Assembly: GCA_951802115.1 (NCBI GenBank)
Contig: CATOPL010000010.1
Location: forward strand, 1-64,000
Direction: 5' to 3'
DNA from: an uncultured Lachnospiraceae bacterium
GTDB lineage: Bacteria; Bacillota; Clostridia; Lachnospirales; Lachnospiraceae
Length of the DNA stretch: 64,000 nucleotides
Shown here: in pieces, positions 34,568-43,261 of the stretch
How the letters are laid out: each line of letters opens with the position of its first letter
How positions within the stretch are numbered: position 1 is the stretch's first letter
Translations under genes and position numbers: made by a program
Notes under the pieces: generated by a model
Told to the model about the DNA's origin: nothing
Databases searched by the model: none
The model's input: the letters and a program-made list of their open reading frames with translations, nothing else

Positions 34568-37069
34568 TTAGGGCTGACACGTAAAAAACAGGTTACCTGC
34601 TCTTTCAAACATCTCGGTACTGTCCTTCATACCTGCTTTTTCAGGAGCAGTCTGTCCCGCCTCATAATAAATAATATTCTGGGCGTCATATCCTACAATC
34701 AGTACCGCATCCCCGGTATCCGTAATACCCATTACCGGCTCCTGCCGACTCACATAGTACAATGCCATACGAAGGCTGCAGCCCGGTAGCAGACAGCTTT
34801 TTTCTCCAAGCTCCTGAGCAAATATCTCCCACACTGCCATCCCCTGATCCAGGTAGGCCTGTACATCTGTATAAATCTGCTTCTGACGAAGCAGCATCTG
34901 AATACAGACAGCCAGACTGCTGCCCGCTGTCTCTGTCGGCTCTACATGTTCAAAACCTTCTATCTGCATACTTGAAGATCTGTTCCAGCGTTCCCACAAA
35001 AGTTCATATCCGTTTTTCCACACGCTGCCCATACCGTTATGAGCATCTGTCACGGCTTCCGCCAGCGTATCGTATCCTTTTACGCTGCCAGTAAAATCCC
35101 ATGCCAGAAAACCGCTTTTACCTCTGTTTTCAAAGGACAACATCCGGTTCTCTTCATACAGAACCATCCGTACTCTGGGCCGCTTCATAGAACCTCTCTT
35201 TAATGTGCCCTCATACTGGAAATGATATTCATTCCTTTTGACCTCATCACTGGCAATCTCCAGTCTGAGCTTTTCTTCAACCGGGTCGCTGGTATAAGTG
35301 ATCGGCTCCGGCAGCGTTTCCTCCCATTTTCCATCCGGAAGCAATGAGATACAGGACAAATCAATTCGATTGTCGATAATTGTCACATCTGTAACATATT
35401 TTCCTCTGGAAGCATAATCAAATTCCCGGACCTCATTGCCAGAATGATCCCGAATGATAACCCGATGCATCGGAATGACCTGCTGGCCTGCAGGACTGGT
35501 TCTGATGTTCTCCTGATATGCCGTTCCGTAGATGAAATCCTCTTCCATAAAACCCAGTACCTGCAGAACTTCATTTTCTTCACTTAAAATCTCATAAACT
35601 CTTCCGTCCCTGACATTCAGAAAGCTGATGCTTTCCCCATCCGTACCGGTCCATGCTGCCAGATATCCGTCTCTGGATACCTGGAGCTGTTTCTCGTCAA
35701 TGTTGTCCGCCAATATCTGCACCGAACAGTCCATAAGATCAATCTTCAGGATCATACCGCAGTAGGACAGCCATGCCAGGTCATTTTCATTCACCACAGA
35801 CAGCTTTCCAAGTTCCTCTTTGATCACCTGATAGGAATGTTCGCTTGGCAGAAAATACCGTTCCTCCACCGTATTCATCAGTGCGTCATAATGGCAGAGC
35901 AGAATCCCGCTTCTTCCTTCATAGATCCCCCGGTTCATATAGCCGTAGACAAGAAAATCCATACTTCCCGAATCTTCCACCTGCAAAATTCGGAACTCAT
36001 GCGCATCATAGAATCCCCTTGCATCATCTCCATCCTCAAAACCATAGACGCGGCTCAGACGGTTCTGCCCAAAATCATAACACCAGAGCTGTCCCTGCTG
36101 TACAAATCCCAGCACGTTTTCCTCGTCATTTTTCTGATAATTGACCGGACTGCTCTGAATGCCAAAATCTATTTTCTGTTCCTCTACAAGCTGCCCCTCA
36201 ACTCTGAAAATGCGGTCGGCAGTCCGCTCATAATTCTGCAGATACATCTGTGTCTGCGTATACTGAATGCAAAAAGCTTCCGATACCTGATATCGCTCTC
36301 TTGTCTGCGTATTCTCAATCTCATACTCCATTACCAGAGATACGATATCACCGCGAATATCTGTGAAACGGATCTTTTCACCCGGCACCTGCGCCACCGG
36401 CATATCTCCCCAGGTAACCGTACGGGGATAAGAATGAATGTTCACATAGCCCAGATTTTTTCCGTCCGAACCGCTTTCCGGTTCCAGTTTCCGTAATAGT
36501 TCATGGTTTGTATCTTTCTGGAGCGTCGCCTCATGAAACTGTCTTGCAAAGTCCACACATTCTTTTACATGGTTTTCCCCAAGATAACTGATCTGAGAGT
36601 AAAAATACACCTCCCCATGCTCTTCCGTTCTTGCTTTCAATATCAGCAGATATTTTTCTCCCCGCTCCATCAGATCTTTAAAATCCAGATCCATATATAC
36701 ATATCTGCCGTCATCCTCCAGAGGTATATTCTCCCGGTCCTCAATCAGCCTGCTCCTGTCCAGGCTGCGTAGCTCGTAGGACATGCTTTCGACATGTGCA
36801 TTATATTTTTCCACCGCAATGCTAAGCCTGTGGTCTTCCGACAGCCCCAGAAGAGATTCTTTCATACAGCTTCCATCCATCGGTTCCACGTAGCCGTGCA
36901 TCTCGTTACAAAGCTGTCCTTCCCACTGTGCATAGGCTACCGGCAGCGTGGCTCCTGCCATCGCAGCCGTCATATCCCGATTCCCAATATAGGTTACATA
37001 ACTCATAAATCCCACTCCTGCCAAAAAGGCGAGCAGAATCGTTGTGCATCTTATCACCAATTTTTTCAT
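34568..37069 (-). CDS. Exported protein with degenerate C39-like domain, function unknown
   Basis: An 833-residue protein of unknown function. One N-terminal membrane anchor or signal (IRCTTILLAFLAGVGFMSYV) leads to a large extracytoplasmic part rich in beta structure, with repeating short strands (residues about 330-560) suggestive of a propeller. The last 120 residues resemble a papain-like C39 peptidase: AGSSLAVCIQMLL, a middle PGCSLRMALYYVSRQEPVMG, and DAVLIVGYDAQNIIYYEAG. The catalytic Cys position appears to be Ala/Gly and the His position Asp, so the domain is probably inactive and binds rather than cuts. GGAG is 10 nt before the ATG. The gene at 37148 precedes it in the same direction. 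Confidence 0.75.
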   Translation of the reverse strand: MKKLVIRCTTILLAFLAGVGFMSYVTYIGNRDMTAAMAGATLPVAYAQWEGQLCNEMHGYVEPMDGSCMKESLLGLSEDHRLSIAVEKYNAHVESMSYELRSLDRSRLIEDRENIPLEDDGRYVYMDLDFKDLMERGEKYLLILKARTEEHGEVYFYSQISYLGENHVKECVDFARQFHEATLQKDTNHELLRKLEPESGSDGKNLGYVNIHSYPRTVTWGDMPVAQVPGEKIRFTDIRGDIVSLVMEYEIENTQTRERYQVSEAFCIQYTQTQMYLQNYERTADRIFRVEGQLVEEQKIDFGIQSSPVNYQKNDEENVLGFVQQGQLWCYDFGQNRLSRVYGFEDGDDARGFYDAHEFRILQVEDSGSMDFLVYGYMNRGIYEGRSGILLCHYDALMNTVEERYFLPSEHSYQVIKEELGKLSVVNENDLAWLSYCGMILKIDLMDCSVQILADNIDEKQLQVSRDGYLAAWTGTDGESISFLNVRDGRVYEILSEENEVLQVLGFMEEDFIYGTAYQENIRTSPAGQQVIPMHRVIIRDHSGNEVREFDYASRGKYVTDVTIIDNRIDLSCISLLPDGKWEETLPEPITYTSDPVEEKLRLEIASDEVKRNEYHFQYEGTLKRGSMKRPRVRMVLYEENRMLSFENRGKSGFLAWDFTGSVKGYDTLAEAVTDAHNGMGSVWKNGYELLWERWNRSSSMQIEGFEHVEPTETAGSSLAVCIQMLLRQKQIYTDVQAYLDQGMAVWEIFAQELGEKSCLLPGCSLRMALYYVSRQEPVMGITDTGDAVLIVGYDAQNIIYYEAGQTAPEKAGMKDSTEMFERAGNLFFTCQP

Positions 37070-37147
37070 CTATTATTTTCTCCAGACGGATTTTGTCATC
37101 ATTGTCATCACATTGCTTTCTCATTTTAACAAGCTTTTTTTCCGTGG

Positions 37148-37591
37148 TCAACCCATGCCCCAAAAACGTCCCCGGTTCCTTTTTCGCCGTCTCATCATTT
37201 CCTGCAGAAGCAGAACACCGATCAGATCCTGGAGCTGTTCCCATACCGGTTCTTTTTCTCCAAAATCTTCTCCTGACAGCGCACTTTCCCATACTTCTTT
37301 TGCCTTTCGCAGCAGCGAAAGCTGATCCGGATATTCATCATACATCATACTGCCGGGATATTCAAGGCGTGTACAGACCTCCTCCACATAAGGCTGGAGC
37401 CTCCTTGCTGTTAAAGGATACAACTCCCGCAGCCTTTCTGTATCCATCTCATCCTCCATCCGCTCCGGCGAATTCCACAGATTCCAGTAATTCATCTGAC
37501 TTCCATAGGGATAGAGCCATGGGAAAGCCCGCTGCTGTGGATACATCCCGTAATTCCATTCCATATGATCTCTCATAAACTCATACACCAT
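37148..37591 (-). CDS. Conserved Tyr/Trp/Glu-rich protein, function unknown
   Basis: A 147-residue soluble protein, aromatic- and acid-rich at the N-terminus (YEFMRDHMEWNYGMYPQ, FPWLYPYG) and basic at the C-terminus (EMMRRRKRNRGRFWGMG). No motif I recognise. It precedes the 833-residue exported protein by about 80 bp and is probably its operon partner. The initiation region has only a weak purine-rich site (AGAAAAGAAAG), so the start could be a few codons later at MRDHMEWNY. The Arg-rich tail might contact membrane or nucleic acid; this is a guess. Confidence 0.65.
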   Translation of the reverse strand: MVYEFMRDHMEWNYGMYPQQRAFPWLYPYGSQMNYWNLWNSPERMEDEMDTERLRELYPLTARRLQPYVEEVCTRLEYPGSMMYDEYPDQLSLLRKAKEVWESALSGEDFGEKEPVWEQLQDLIGVLLLQEMMRRRKRNRGRFWGMG

Positions 37592-37732
37592 TCTTTCTTT
37601 TCTATTATATAATCACTATATGCAGAGAAATATCTGCTGTTCCGTCCGAACTCTTCTCTGTATCTTTTCTGAAAGGGATAACAGTCCAATTAATAAGCGT
37701 ACAAATTGGCAGCTATCCAAAGATTATACTTA

Positions 37733-38076
37733 TTGATAAATACAGCAGCCAACCCGGACGCCCTCCATAGCTGTATGTTGGCAAATTTACAAGACAATTT
37801 ACTTATAAACGAAAGTCAATAAGTATAGTTTTTGATTTATACTTACTAAAAATATTATTTTATAAATTGTCAATGTACAGCCGGCATGGACAGTTGTTCC
37901 TTTAAGACCCATTTGAAGGGTGCCGGTCCTTAGGACGCGTATTTTGCGTCCTTAGTACCGCTGCGTCCCTTCACTAAGCGCAAGCGGGGTCTGGAAGGAA
38001 CAACCGTCCATAGCAGGCGTCCAGACGGGCGAATGTTTTTATCAAAACCTATAGTTTTTGATTTATGCTTACCAAA
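37733..38076. repeat. Compound repeat with 126-bp hairpin and flanking direct repeats
   Basis: Arms ATGGACAGTTGTTCCT (37886-37901) and AGGAACAACCGTCCAT (37996-38011) enclose further nested pairs: AGACCC/GGGTCT, GAAGGG/CCCTTC and GGACGC/GCGTCC. The hairpin is bracketed by a 27-bp direct repeat (37824-37850 and 38050-38076; two mismatches; core TATAGTTTTTGATTTAT). The left end (37733-37774) matches about 40 bp of repeat copy B. The gap between 37592 and 38207 holds no gene. Confidence 0.7.
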
Positions 38077-38207
38077 CCGTTGCTGTTCAACAAAACATGT
38101 TTTATTTAAAAATGACCAATAGTCAATGTTTTATCAAAAATGTACGTTGCAATTTCTGAAAGAATGGGATACATTATAAAAAACAGGGGATAGAAGGGAG
38201 ATTTTTC

Positions 38208-38825
38208 ATGGGAAAAATCGAAACGAAAAAAGAAAACAAGAGAAAAGATCTACTGAATGCAGCTTTTGATCTGTTCATAACCAAAGGATTTCACAGCACT
38301 TCCATCGCTGATATCGTCGGAAAAGCCGGTATCGCCAAAGGGACATTTTATCTGTACTTTAAGGACAAGACCGATATCCGCAATCGTCTGATTTCTTCCA
38401 AAGCAACTCAGCTGTTCCGGAATGCACTGGTAAAGCTGGAGCAGACTGAAATCACAGAGCTGGACGAGCAGTTTATCTTTCTGACCGATGAGATCCTGCA
38501 TTCGCTGGAGGAAGACAAGTCTTTGTTGTTCTTTCTCTCCAAACATTTAAGCTGGGGAATTTTCCGCAGTTCTATGACAGAAGAAAAATCCCCTGACGGT
38601 ATCTCCGCCAGGGAAATTTATAAACAGATGATCGCCCGCTCCGGCTGCCGGTTCGAAGATCCGGAGATCATCATCTACCTGATCATCGAGCTGGTGGCAG
38701 GCACCAGTTATAATGCCATCCTCTATCAGGACCCTGCAGGTATTGAAGAGCTGAAGCCCTACCTTCATCTTCTGATCCGCAGAATCGTAAAAGATTTTGA
38801 CCATGCAGGTCAGACAGACGTCTGA
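38208..38825 (+). CDS. TetR-family transcription regulator
   Basis: A 205-residue regulator with an N-terminal TetR helix-turn-helix (RKDLLNAAFDLFITKGFHST, SIADIVGKAGIAKGTFYLYF, KDKTDIRNRLI) and a variable helical ligand domain. The effector and target are unknown. It lies beside a lysR gene running the other way; their stops are 2 bp apart. No efflux pump is adjacent, which is unusual for a TetR. GGGAG precedes the ATG. Confidence 0.93.
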   Translation: MGKIETKKENKRKDLLNAAFDLFITKGFHSTSIADIVGKAGIAKGTFYLYFKDKTDIRNRLISSKATQLFRNALVKLEQTEITELDEQFIFLTDEILHSLEEDKSLLFFLSKHLSWGIFRSSMTEEKSPDGISAREIYKQMIARSGCRFEDPEIIIYLIIELVAGTSYNAILYQDPAGIEELKPYLHLLIRRIVKDFDHAGQTDV

Positions 38826-38827
38826 CC

Positions 38828-39772
38828 TTATGAGTCCGACTCTTTGCACCGAAAGCGATCCTCCAGAAGCTCCATAAACCGTATCTCCATCGGACGGAAC
38901 ACCTCATTGGCACGTTTGATCCATACCAGATTATTGACCTCCGGATATGGTTTTCCATCCTTTGTAAGCGGTACGGATCGTATGGTTGTGCCCTCGAACA
39001 GTCCCAGCACCCATTTGGGTGTAAGGAGAAGCGCTTCCGTCTCTTCCAGAAATTTCCGGCACACTCCCACCGTATTGCAGAAAATCAGATGCTCGTGATT
39101 GACCCCGTCTTCCCAGCCTTTTTTATAGCGCATCTCCCTGCGCATGGTCTGATCTGTATCCAACGATACATGCAGATACTTCTCCGCCTCTTCCACGCCC
39201 ACTTCCTTTTGATCATACAGGTCAGACTTCGGCCCCATACTTACATAAACGGAAGAACGGTCCAGCCTGTACATATCCAGATTTTTGTTTTTCAGTTCGC
39301 TTTGAAAGCTTTTGGAGTCCTTCTCCGAGAGAACCAGAATCCCGATATCCGCCTTACACTCTTCAACCATTTCCATGATCTCTCCCCGGTCATTCTCCTT
39401 TAAATCAATCTGAAGCAGCTGGTCAGAATTCTCCTTATAAAGCAGCAGCAAAATATCATAGATAAAGTCAAACTGCTGGCTGGCAATAGCAAGCCTCTGT
39501 ATGGAAAAATTATTCTGTTTGCTTCCAAATGTCCTGTCAAGCGCCTGGGAACTCTCCACGACGCTTTTTGCATATTCTAAAAAATCCCTCCCTTTCGGTG
39601 TCAGGCTCAGACCTCTTGCCGTACGGTTGAACAGCTTCAGATCATATTCCGCCTCCAGACTTGATATGGCCTTTGTCAGGCTGGGTTGACTTAGATACAA
39701 TTCTTGTGCCGCTTTTGTTATGGAACCGCATTCCACAACTTTCATAAAATACTCCAACTGGTTTAATCGCAT
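38828..39772 (-). CDS. LysR-family transcription regulator
   Basis: A 314-residue LysR regulator: MRLNQLEYFMKVVECGSITK, AAQELYLSQPSLTKAISSLE and LFNRTARGLSLTPKGRDFLE form the winged-helix domain, followed by a two-lobed effector domain. LysR genes usually face the gene they control. Here the divergent side holds no coding gene but a strong plus-strand promoter, a TGTAT-N9-ATACA dyad and a terminator about 80 nt further, so the target may be a short RNA. The effector is unknown. Confidence 0.93.
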   Translation of the reverse strand: MRLNQLEYFMKVVECGSITKAAQELYLSQPSLTKAISSLEAEYDLKLFNRTARGLSLTPKGRDFLEYAKSVVESSQALDRTFGSKQNNFSIQRLAIASQQFDFIYDILLLLYKENSDQLLQIDLKENDRGEIMEMVEECKADIGILVLSEKDSKSFQSELKNKNLDMYRLDRSSVYVSMGPKSDLYDQKEVGVEEAEKYLHVSLDTDQTMRREMRYKKGWEDGVNHEHLIFCNTVGVCRKFLEETEALLLTPKWVLGLFEGTTIRSVPLTKDGKPYPEVNNLVWIKRANEVFRPMEIRFMELLEDRFRCKESDS

Positions 39773-39816
39773 GTAACTGCCCCCTTATCCTAAATACCCC
39801 CCTAAATAGCACTCAT

Positions 39817-39835
39817 TGTATATCCCCTGCATACA
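39817..39835. promoter_or_regulatory. Candidate LysR binding dyad
   Basis: TGTATATCCCCTGCATACA is an inverted repeat, TGTAT-N9-ATACA, located 45 bp upstream of lysR and 36 bp upstream of the -35 box of the facing promoter, the usual place for a LysR activation site. Confidence 0.45.
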
Positions 39836-39870
39836 TTATAACCGAAAGTTAGGAAATTTCCATAAAAAAA

Positions 39871-39900
39871 TTGAATTTGTGTATATTTTTTTGTTATGAT
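39871..39900 (+). promoter_or_regulatory. Promoter facing away from lysR
   Basis: -35 TTGAAT (39871-39876), 18-bp spacer, -10 TATGAT (39895-39900) with a TGT extension in front. No coding gene follows on this strand. Confidence 0.6.
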
Positions 39901-39906
39901 ATACTT

Positions 39907-39990
39907 TGTACGAACCCGATAGAAAACCCCTATCACCTTACACACCTTAAAAACAGCACTGTCTCCCCCATAGACAGTGCTGTTTTATTA
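39907..39990 (+). ncRNA. Candidate short RNA opposite lysR
   Basis: From the promoter at 39871-39900 a transcript of about 80 nt would contain a small GATA...TATC stem and end at the 15-bp hairpin plus T-run. No ORF with a ribosome binding site is inside. Its arrangement, divergent from lysR across a dyad, resembles a LysR target. The same hairpin can also serve as the terminator of the minus-strand redox operon, so the case for an RNA rests on the promoter. Confidence 0.4.
39950..39986. terminator. Bidirectional terminator
   Basis: AAAACAGCACTGTCT / AGACAGTGCTGTTTT, a 15-bp perfect stem with a 7-nt loop and T-runs on both sides (TTTTATT on plus, TTTTTAAGG on minus). It ends the minus redox operon about 105 bp after its last stop and would also end a short plus transcript. 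Confidence 0.9.
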
Positions 39991-40091
39991 AATCTTGTTG
40001 AACATTCGTAGTTAATAAGTATGTATTTTTATCTCCGCAGGCAGCAAGCCGGACACACGCCGGCAGGTCCATATGACAACTGCCGCTGGAA

Positions 40092-40472
40092 TCACAAACT
40101 CTGTGATTCATTGACAGCCCTGACAGTTCTGGTCGCCACCACGTCGCTGTCAAGTCCGCAGACTTTTCTCAAGATAACCGTTCCCGACTGTACCGGCGCC
40201 GTCAGTGAAATTTTACGGATCTGTTCCATCACAGGAAAAATCATCTCCTTTGGAACCGGTCTGGTCAGACGGACGCTTGCCAGAGGAAGCACACCTCCCT
40301 TTACATGGACGGATGTTGAGATTGTACGCACCGGCGCCGTCAGCTCCTGTCTTACATAATCCGCCCCTTTGTCACAAGTATTGCCCGTCAGCGACAGAGT
40401 GCCGTCTTCTTTTACTTCCGTTTCTATTTCGCATCCATTCGGACAGATAATACAGATACAGGTCTTCTTCAT
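40092..40472 (-). CDS. DUF1667 protein with Cys cluster motifs
   Basis: A 126-residue protein with CICIICPNGCEIE at the N-terminus and GNTCDKGADYV shortly after, four or five cysteines that could hold an iron-sulfur cluster. The rest is a small beta-rich domain (TISTSVHVKGGVLPLASVRL). Members of DUF1667 are found with GlpA/GlpB-type flavoproteins in Firmicutes and are assumed to be electron-carrying subunits of an anaerobic dehydrogenase. ATGA overlaps the preceding gene's stop. GGAGG lies 10 nt upstream. Last gene of the redox operon. Confidence 0.85.
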   Translation of the reverse strand: MKKTCICIICPNGCEIETEVKEDGTLSLTGNTCDKGADYVRQELTAPVRTISTSVHVKGGVLPLASVRLTRPVPKEMIFPVMEQIRKISLTAPVQSGTVILRKVCGLDSDVVATRTVRAVNESQSL

Positions 40473-41701
40473 TCGACACATACCTCCAGTCCTTCTTTTC
40501 CTTTGATTTCCTCTGCTTTCACTGTAAACTGTATCATCTCCGCAGGAATTGCCTTTTTCATCTTTTTCCTTCCGATTACTTTTGTTCCCTGGCGAACCAG
40601 TATCCTGCAGTCTTTATAATGGCCGCTGACCCGAAGAGACAGACGAAAATCTTTTTTTCCGCTTACTTTCTGAGGAACCGTGTGCCCTACACCTTTGCCC
40701 GGCATTATTTCCAGGTCGCAGGCAGTCAGTTTTTCCCCTCTGATATATGCAGCCGCCTCTGCCGCCAGCGCCTCCGATTCCATGGAGACAAAATCCACCA
40801 GATCGTGGACATGCAGCACATTTCCCGCTGCGAAAACTCCCGGGATACTGGTCTGAAAATGTTCATCCACAACCGCTCCCCTGGTATGCGGATCCAAAGC
40901 GACACCCGCCTCTTCAGAAAGCTGATTATCCGGTATCAGCCCCGCCGACAGAATCAGCGTATCACAGGAATATTCTTTCTCTGTCCCCGGAATGGGTTTT
41001 AGCTGCTCATCCACCTCTGAAATTGTCACGCCCGTCAGACGGGAATCGCCATGAATCCCGGTAACCGTATGGCTGAGATATAACGGAATGTTATAATCCT
41101 CCAGACACTGAATCATATTTCTCGGAAGTCCGCTTGGATGAGACATAATCTCAAACACCGCCTGTACATGCACTCCTTCCAGTGTCAGCCTCCTGGCCAT
41201 AATCATACCGATATCTCCGGACCCAAGAATAATCACTTCCCTGGCCGGCATCCTGTTGTACAGATTCATGTAAGCCTGAGCCGTTCCTGCTGTAAATACA
41301 CCTGCCGGTCGTTCTCCCGGAATCCCAAGAGCCCCCCTGCTCCTCTCCTTACAGCCCATGGCAAGAATCACTGCCTTCGCCTGGTAGCGGGACACTCCCT
41401 TTCTGTTGATGACTGTAATCTGCCGCTCTTCGGTAAGATCCATAACCGTACTTCCCGTCTGGAAAGGAATCCCGTATTTTTCAATTTCGTCAATAAAAAT
41501 CTGCGCATATTCCGGACCGGACAGGCTTTCTTTAAACCGTCCAAGTCCGAATCCGTCGTGGATGCACTGCCTGAGGATTCCGCCCAGATGATCTTCTCTT
41601 TCCAGAATCAGAATATCCCGGATTCCCTGATGATATAGTTCCAGCGCTGCCGCCAGCCCTGCGGGACCGCCTCCGATAATGACTGCATCTTTTTGTTCCA
41701 T
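40469..41701 (-). CDS. NAD(P)/FAD-dependent oxidoreductase subunit
   Basis: A 410-residue flavoprotein of the pyridine nucleotide-disulfide reductase fold: FAD motif VIIGGGPAGLAAALELY at the N-terminus, NAD motif VIILGSGDIGMIMARRL in the middle and TSIPGVFAAGNVLHVHDLVD near the FAD ribityl site. No CxxC active site is evident, as in the electron-transfer subunits of GlpABC-like or opine-oxidase-like complexes. It lies between the GlpA-like subunit, whose stop is 1 nt before its ATG, and the DUF1667 subunit. AAGGGG is 6 nt upstream. Probably passes electrons from substrate oxidation to NAD or a quinone. Confidence 0.88.
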   Translation of the reverse strand: MEQKDAVIIGGGPAGLAAALELYHQGIRDILILEREDHLGGILRQCIHDGFGLGRFKESLSGPEYAQIFIDEIEKYGIPFQTGSTVMDLTEERQITVINRKGVSRYQAKAVILAMGCKERSRGALGIPGERPAGVFTAGTAQAYMNLYNRMPAREVIILGSGDIGMIMARRLTLEGVHVQAVFEIMSHPSGLPRNMIQCLEDYNIPLYLSHTVTGIHGDSRLTGVTISEVDEQLKPIPGTEKEYSCDTLILSAGLIPDNQLSEEAGVALDPHTRGAVVDEHFQTSIPGVFAAGNVLHVHDLVDFVSMESEALAAEAAAYIRGEKLTACDLEIMPGKGVGHTVPQKVSGKKDFRLSLRVSGHYKDCRILVRQGTKVIGRKKMKKAIPAEMIQFTVKAEEIKGKEGLEVCVE

Positions 41702-41702
41702 C

Positions 41703-43184
41703 TTATACCCCTTCCCGTTCTGCAACAGCTGTTTTCTCACGAAGCTTTCCTGACAGCAGCCAGGAACCCCGGCGGCTGTAGAGAATCTCTGTCTCCGGTA
41801 TTCCCAGCTCTTCCTCTATCATCCGTTCAATCTTCATCTGGCAGAAACCTGCCTGGCACTGTCCCATCATGGCTCTCGTCCGATATTTGATCCCCGTCAT
41901 TGTTGAGACTCCCAGCGGATTGCGGATCGCTTCCAGAATCTCCGCCCTGGTGACCTCCTCACACTGGCAGATCATCTCACCATAATCTGGATTCTCTGCA
42001 ATCAAACGCTCCTGCTCTTTTCTGGAACAGTCGGCAAAGCGGACAATTCCTTTGCGAATTGGAGAAAAAGAAGGATTTTCTGTAAATGTTTCCCGTTCCT
42101 TCATAAGCTCCACTACATACTGCGCAATCGGAACTGCGCCCGTCAGACCCGGAGATTCAATGCCGACCAGATTCACTGCACGGGGTGCGATTTCATCCTG
42201 AATCTCAATTTTAAAATCCTGAATCACACCATTTTCATCCACCCATTTGGGCAGAATTCCGGAAAACGTACGGATCTGATCAGCTTTTCGAATGTGAGGC
42301 CAAAGACCCGAAGCACTCTTTGCCAGTTCATCTATATTTTTCTGCGGCACTCCATAACAGGACAGATCGTCTGTCGTTTCAGCGTCCGGGCCGACCGTCA
42401 CATTTCCATCTACGGTAGGAGTTACATGAATCCCCATATAAGTATTGCTGGGAACCGGATATACCGGCATGGGAAGCAGTTTTCCCATTTTCTTATTCAA
42501 TACGATGTAATTTCCTTTGGAACCGATCACCCGGTACCCGGTTATGCCCAGCATATCCGAGATTTTTTTGCAGCCGAGTCCCGACGCGTTCACCACCCAG
42601 CGGGTATCGAATTTTTCACGAACCGTATGGATCCGATATCCTTCCTTATACCTGTCAATGCCTGTCACCTCATGATCAAAGAAAAAGGATACCCCGTTTG
42701 CATGGGCATTCTCCGCAAGTCCTATGTTAAACAGGAAAGGATCCATGATTCCGCTGCTTTTTGACCACATGGCGAATTTTCCTACTACGGCAGGAACAAG
42801 CTCGTGAAGTTTTTCTTCATCGATCAGCTCCAGGCCTTCCGCCCCGTTTTCAGCCCCCTGTATCATTGTGCGCTGAAGCTGCTGCATATCTTCCTCTGTA
42901 TTGCCCACCAGAACTTTTCCGCAACGGACAAACGGAAAGTCGAGCTCCTCTGAGAGCTGTTCCATCATCCGGTTTCCCTCCACACAGAAACGTGCCTTAA
43001 AGGTTCCTGTATCATAGGCAAATCCGCCGTGTACCACCGCCGAATTTCGTCCGCTTGTCTCGTTGCAGACATCCAGATTTTTCTCCAATACTGCCGTTCT
43101 CAACCGATATCTGGACAATTCTCTGGCAACCGCGCTTCCGATCACACCAGCGCCGACAATTACCACATCATATGTTTTTGCCAT
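41703..43184 (-). CDS. GlpA-like FAD dehydrogenase with C-terminal BFD-type domain
   Basis: A 493-residue FAD enzyme of the glycerol-3-phosphate dehydrogenase/L-2-hydroxyglutarate oxidase (DAO) family. FAD motif VVIVGAGVIGSAVARELSRY, then GRNSAVVHGGFAYD, and a C-terminal [2Fe-2S]-type segment ICQCEEVTRAEILEAIRNP...GQCQAGFCQM. Together with the NAD/FAD subunit and the DUF1667 protein it forms a three-part anaerobic dehydrogenase. Glycerol 3-phosphate is the best-known substrate of such complexes in Firmicutes, but a 2-hydroxyacid is equally possible. A palindrome TGAAATATATTTCA lies about 30 bp upstream and is shared with the gntR gene at 44357. Confidence 0.85.
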   Translation of the reverse strand: MAKTYDVVIVGAGVIGSAVARELSRYRLRTAVLEKNLDVCNETSGRNSAVVHGGFAYDTGTFKARFCVEGNRMMEQLSEELDFPFVRCGKVLVGNTEEDMQQLQRTMIQGAENGAEGLELIDEEKLHELVPAVVGKFAMWSKSSGIMDPFLFNIGLAENAHANGVSFFFDHEVTGIDRYKEGYRIHTVREKFDTRWVVNASGLGCKKISDMLGITGYRVIGSKGNYIVLNKKMGKLLPMPVYPVPSNTYMGIHVTPTVDGNVTVGPDAETTDDLSCYGVPQKNIDELAKSASGLWPHIRKADQIRTFSGILPKWVDENGVIQDFKIEIQDEIAPRAVNLVGIESPGLTGAVPIAQYVVELMKERETFTENPSFSPIRKGIVRFADCSRKEQERLIAENPDYGEMICQCEEVTRAEILEAIRNPLGVSTMTGIKYRTRAMMGQCQAGFCQMKIERMIEEELGIPETEILYSRRGSWLLSGKLREKTAVAEREGV

Positions 43185-43213
43185 CCCTGTTCCCCTTTCA
43201 TCTGTCAGACTTA

Positions 43214-43227
43214 TGAAATATATTTCA
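43214..43227. promoter_or_regulatory. TGAAATATATTTCA palindrome, candidate GntR operator
   Basis: Perfect 14-bp palindrome 30 bp upstream of the redox operon. A near copy (TGAAATATATTATA, 44323-44336) and the dyad TATTTCA-N8-TGAAATA overlap the promoter of the gntR gene at 44357. This suggests that regulator controls both. Confidence 0.5.
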
Positions 43228-43261
43228 TTATATAAAATATATTACATAAAAGTTAAAAAGT

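Noticed and set aside
37733-38076. Insertion sequence or CRISPR array
   Set aside because: No transposase frame exists inside the element, and the direct repeats occur only twice and are not spaced like CRISPR repeats.
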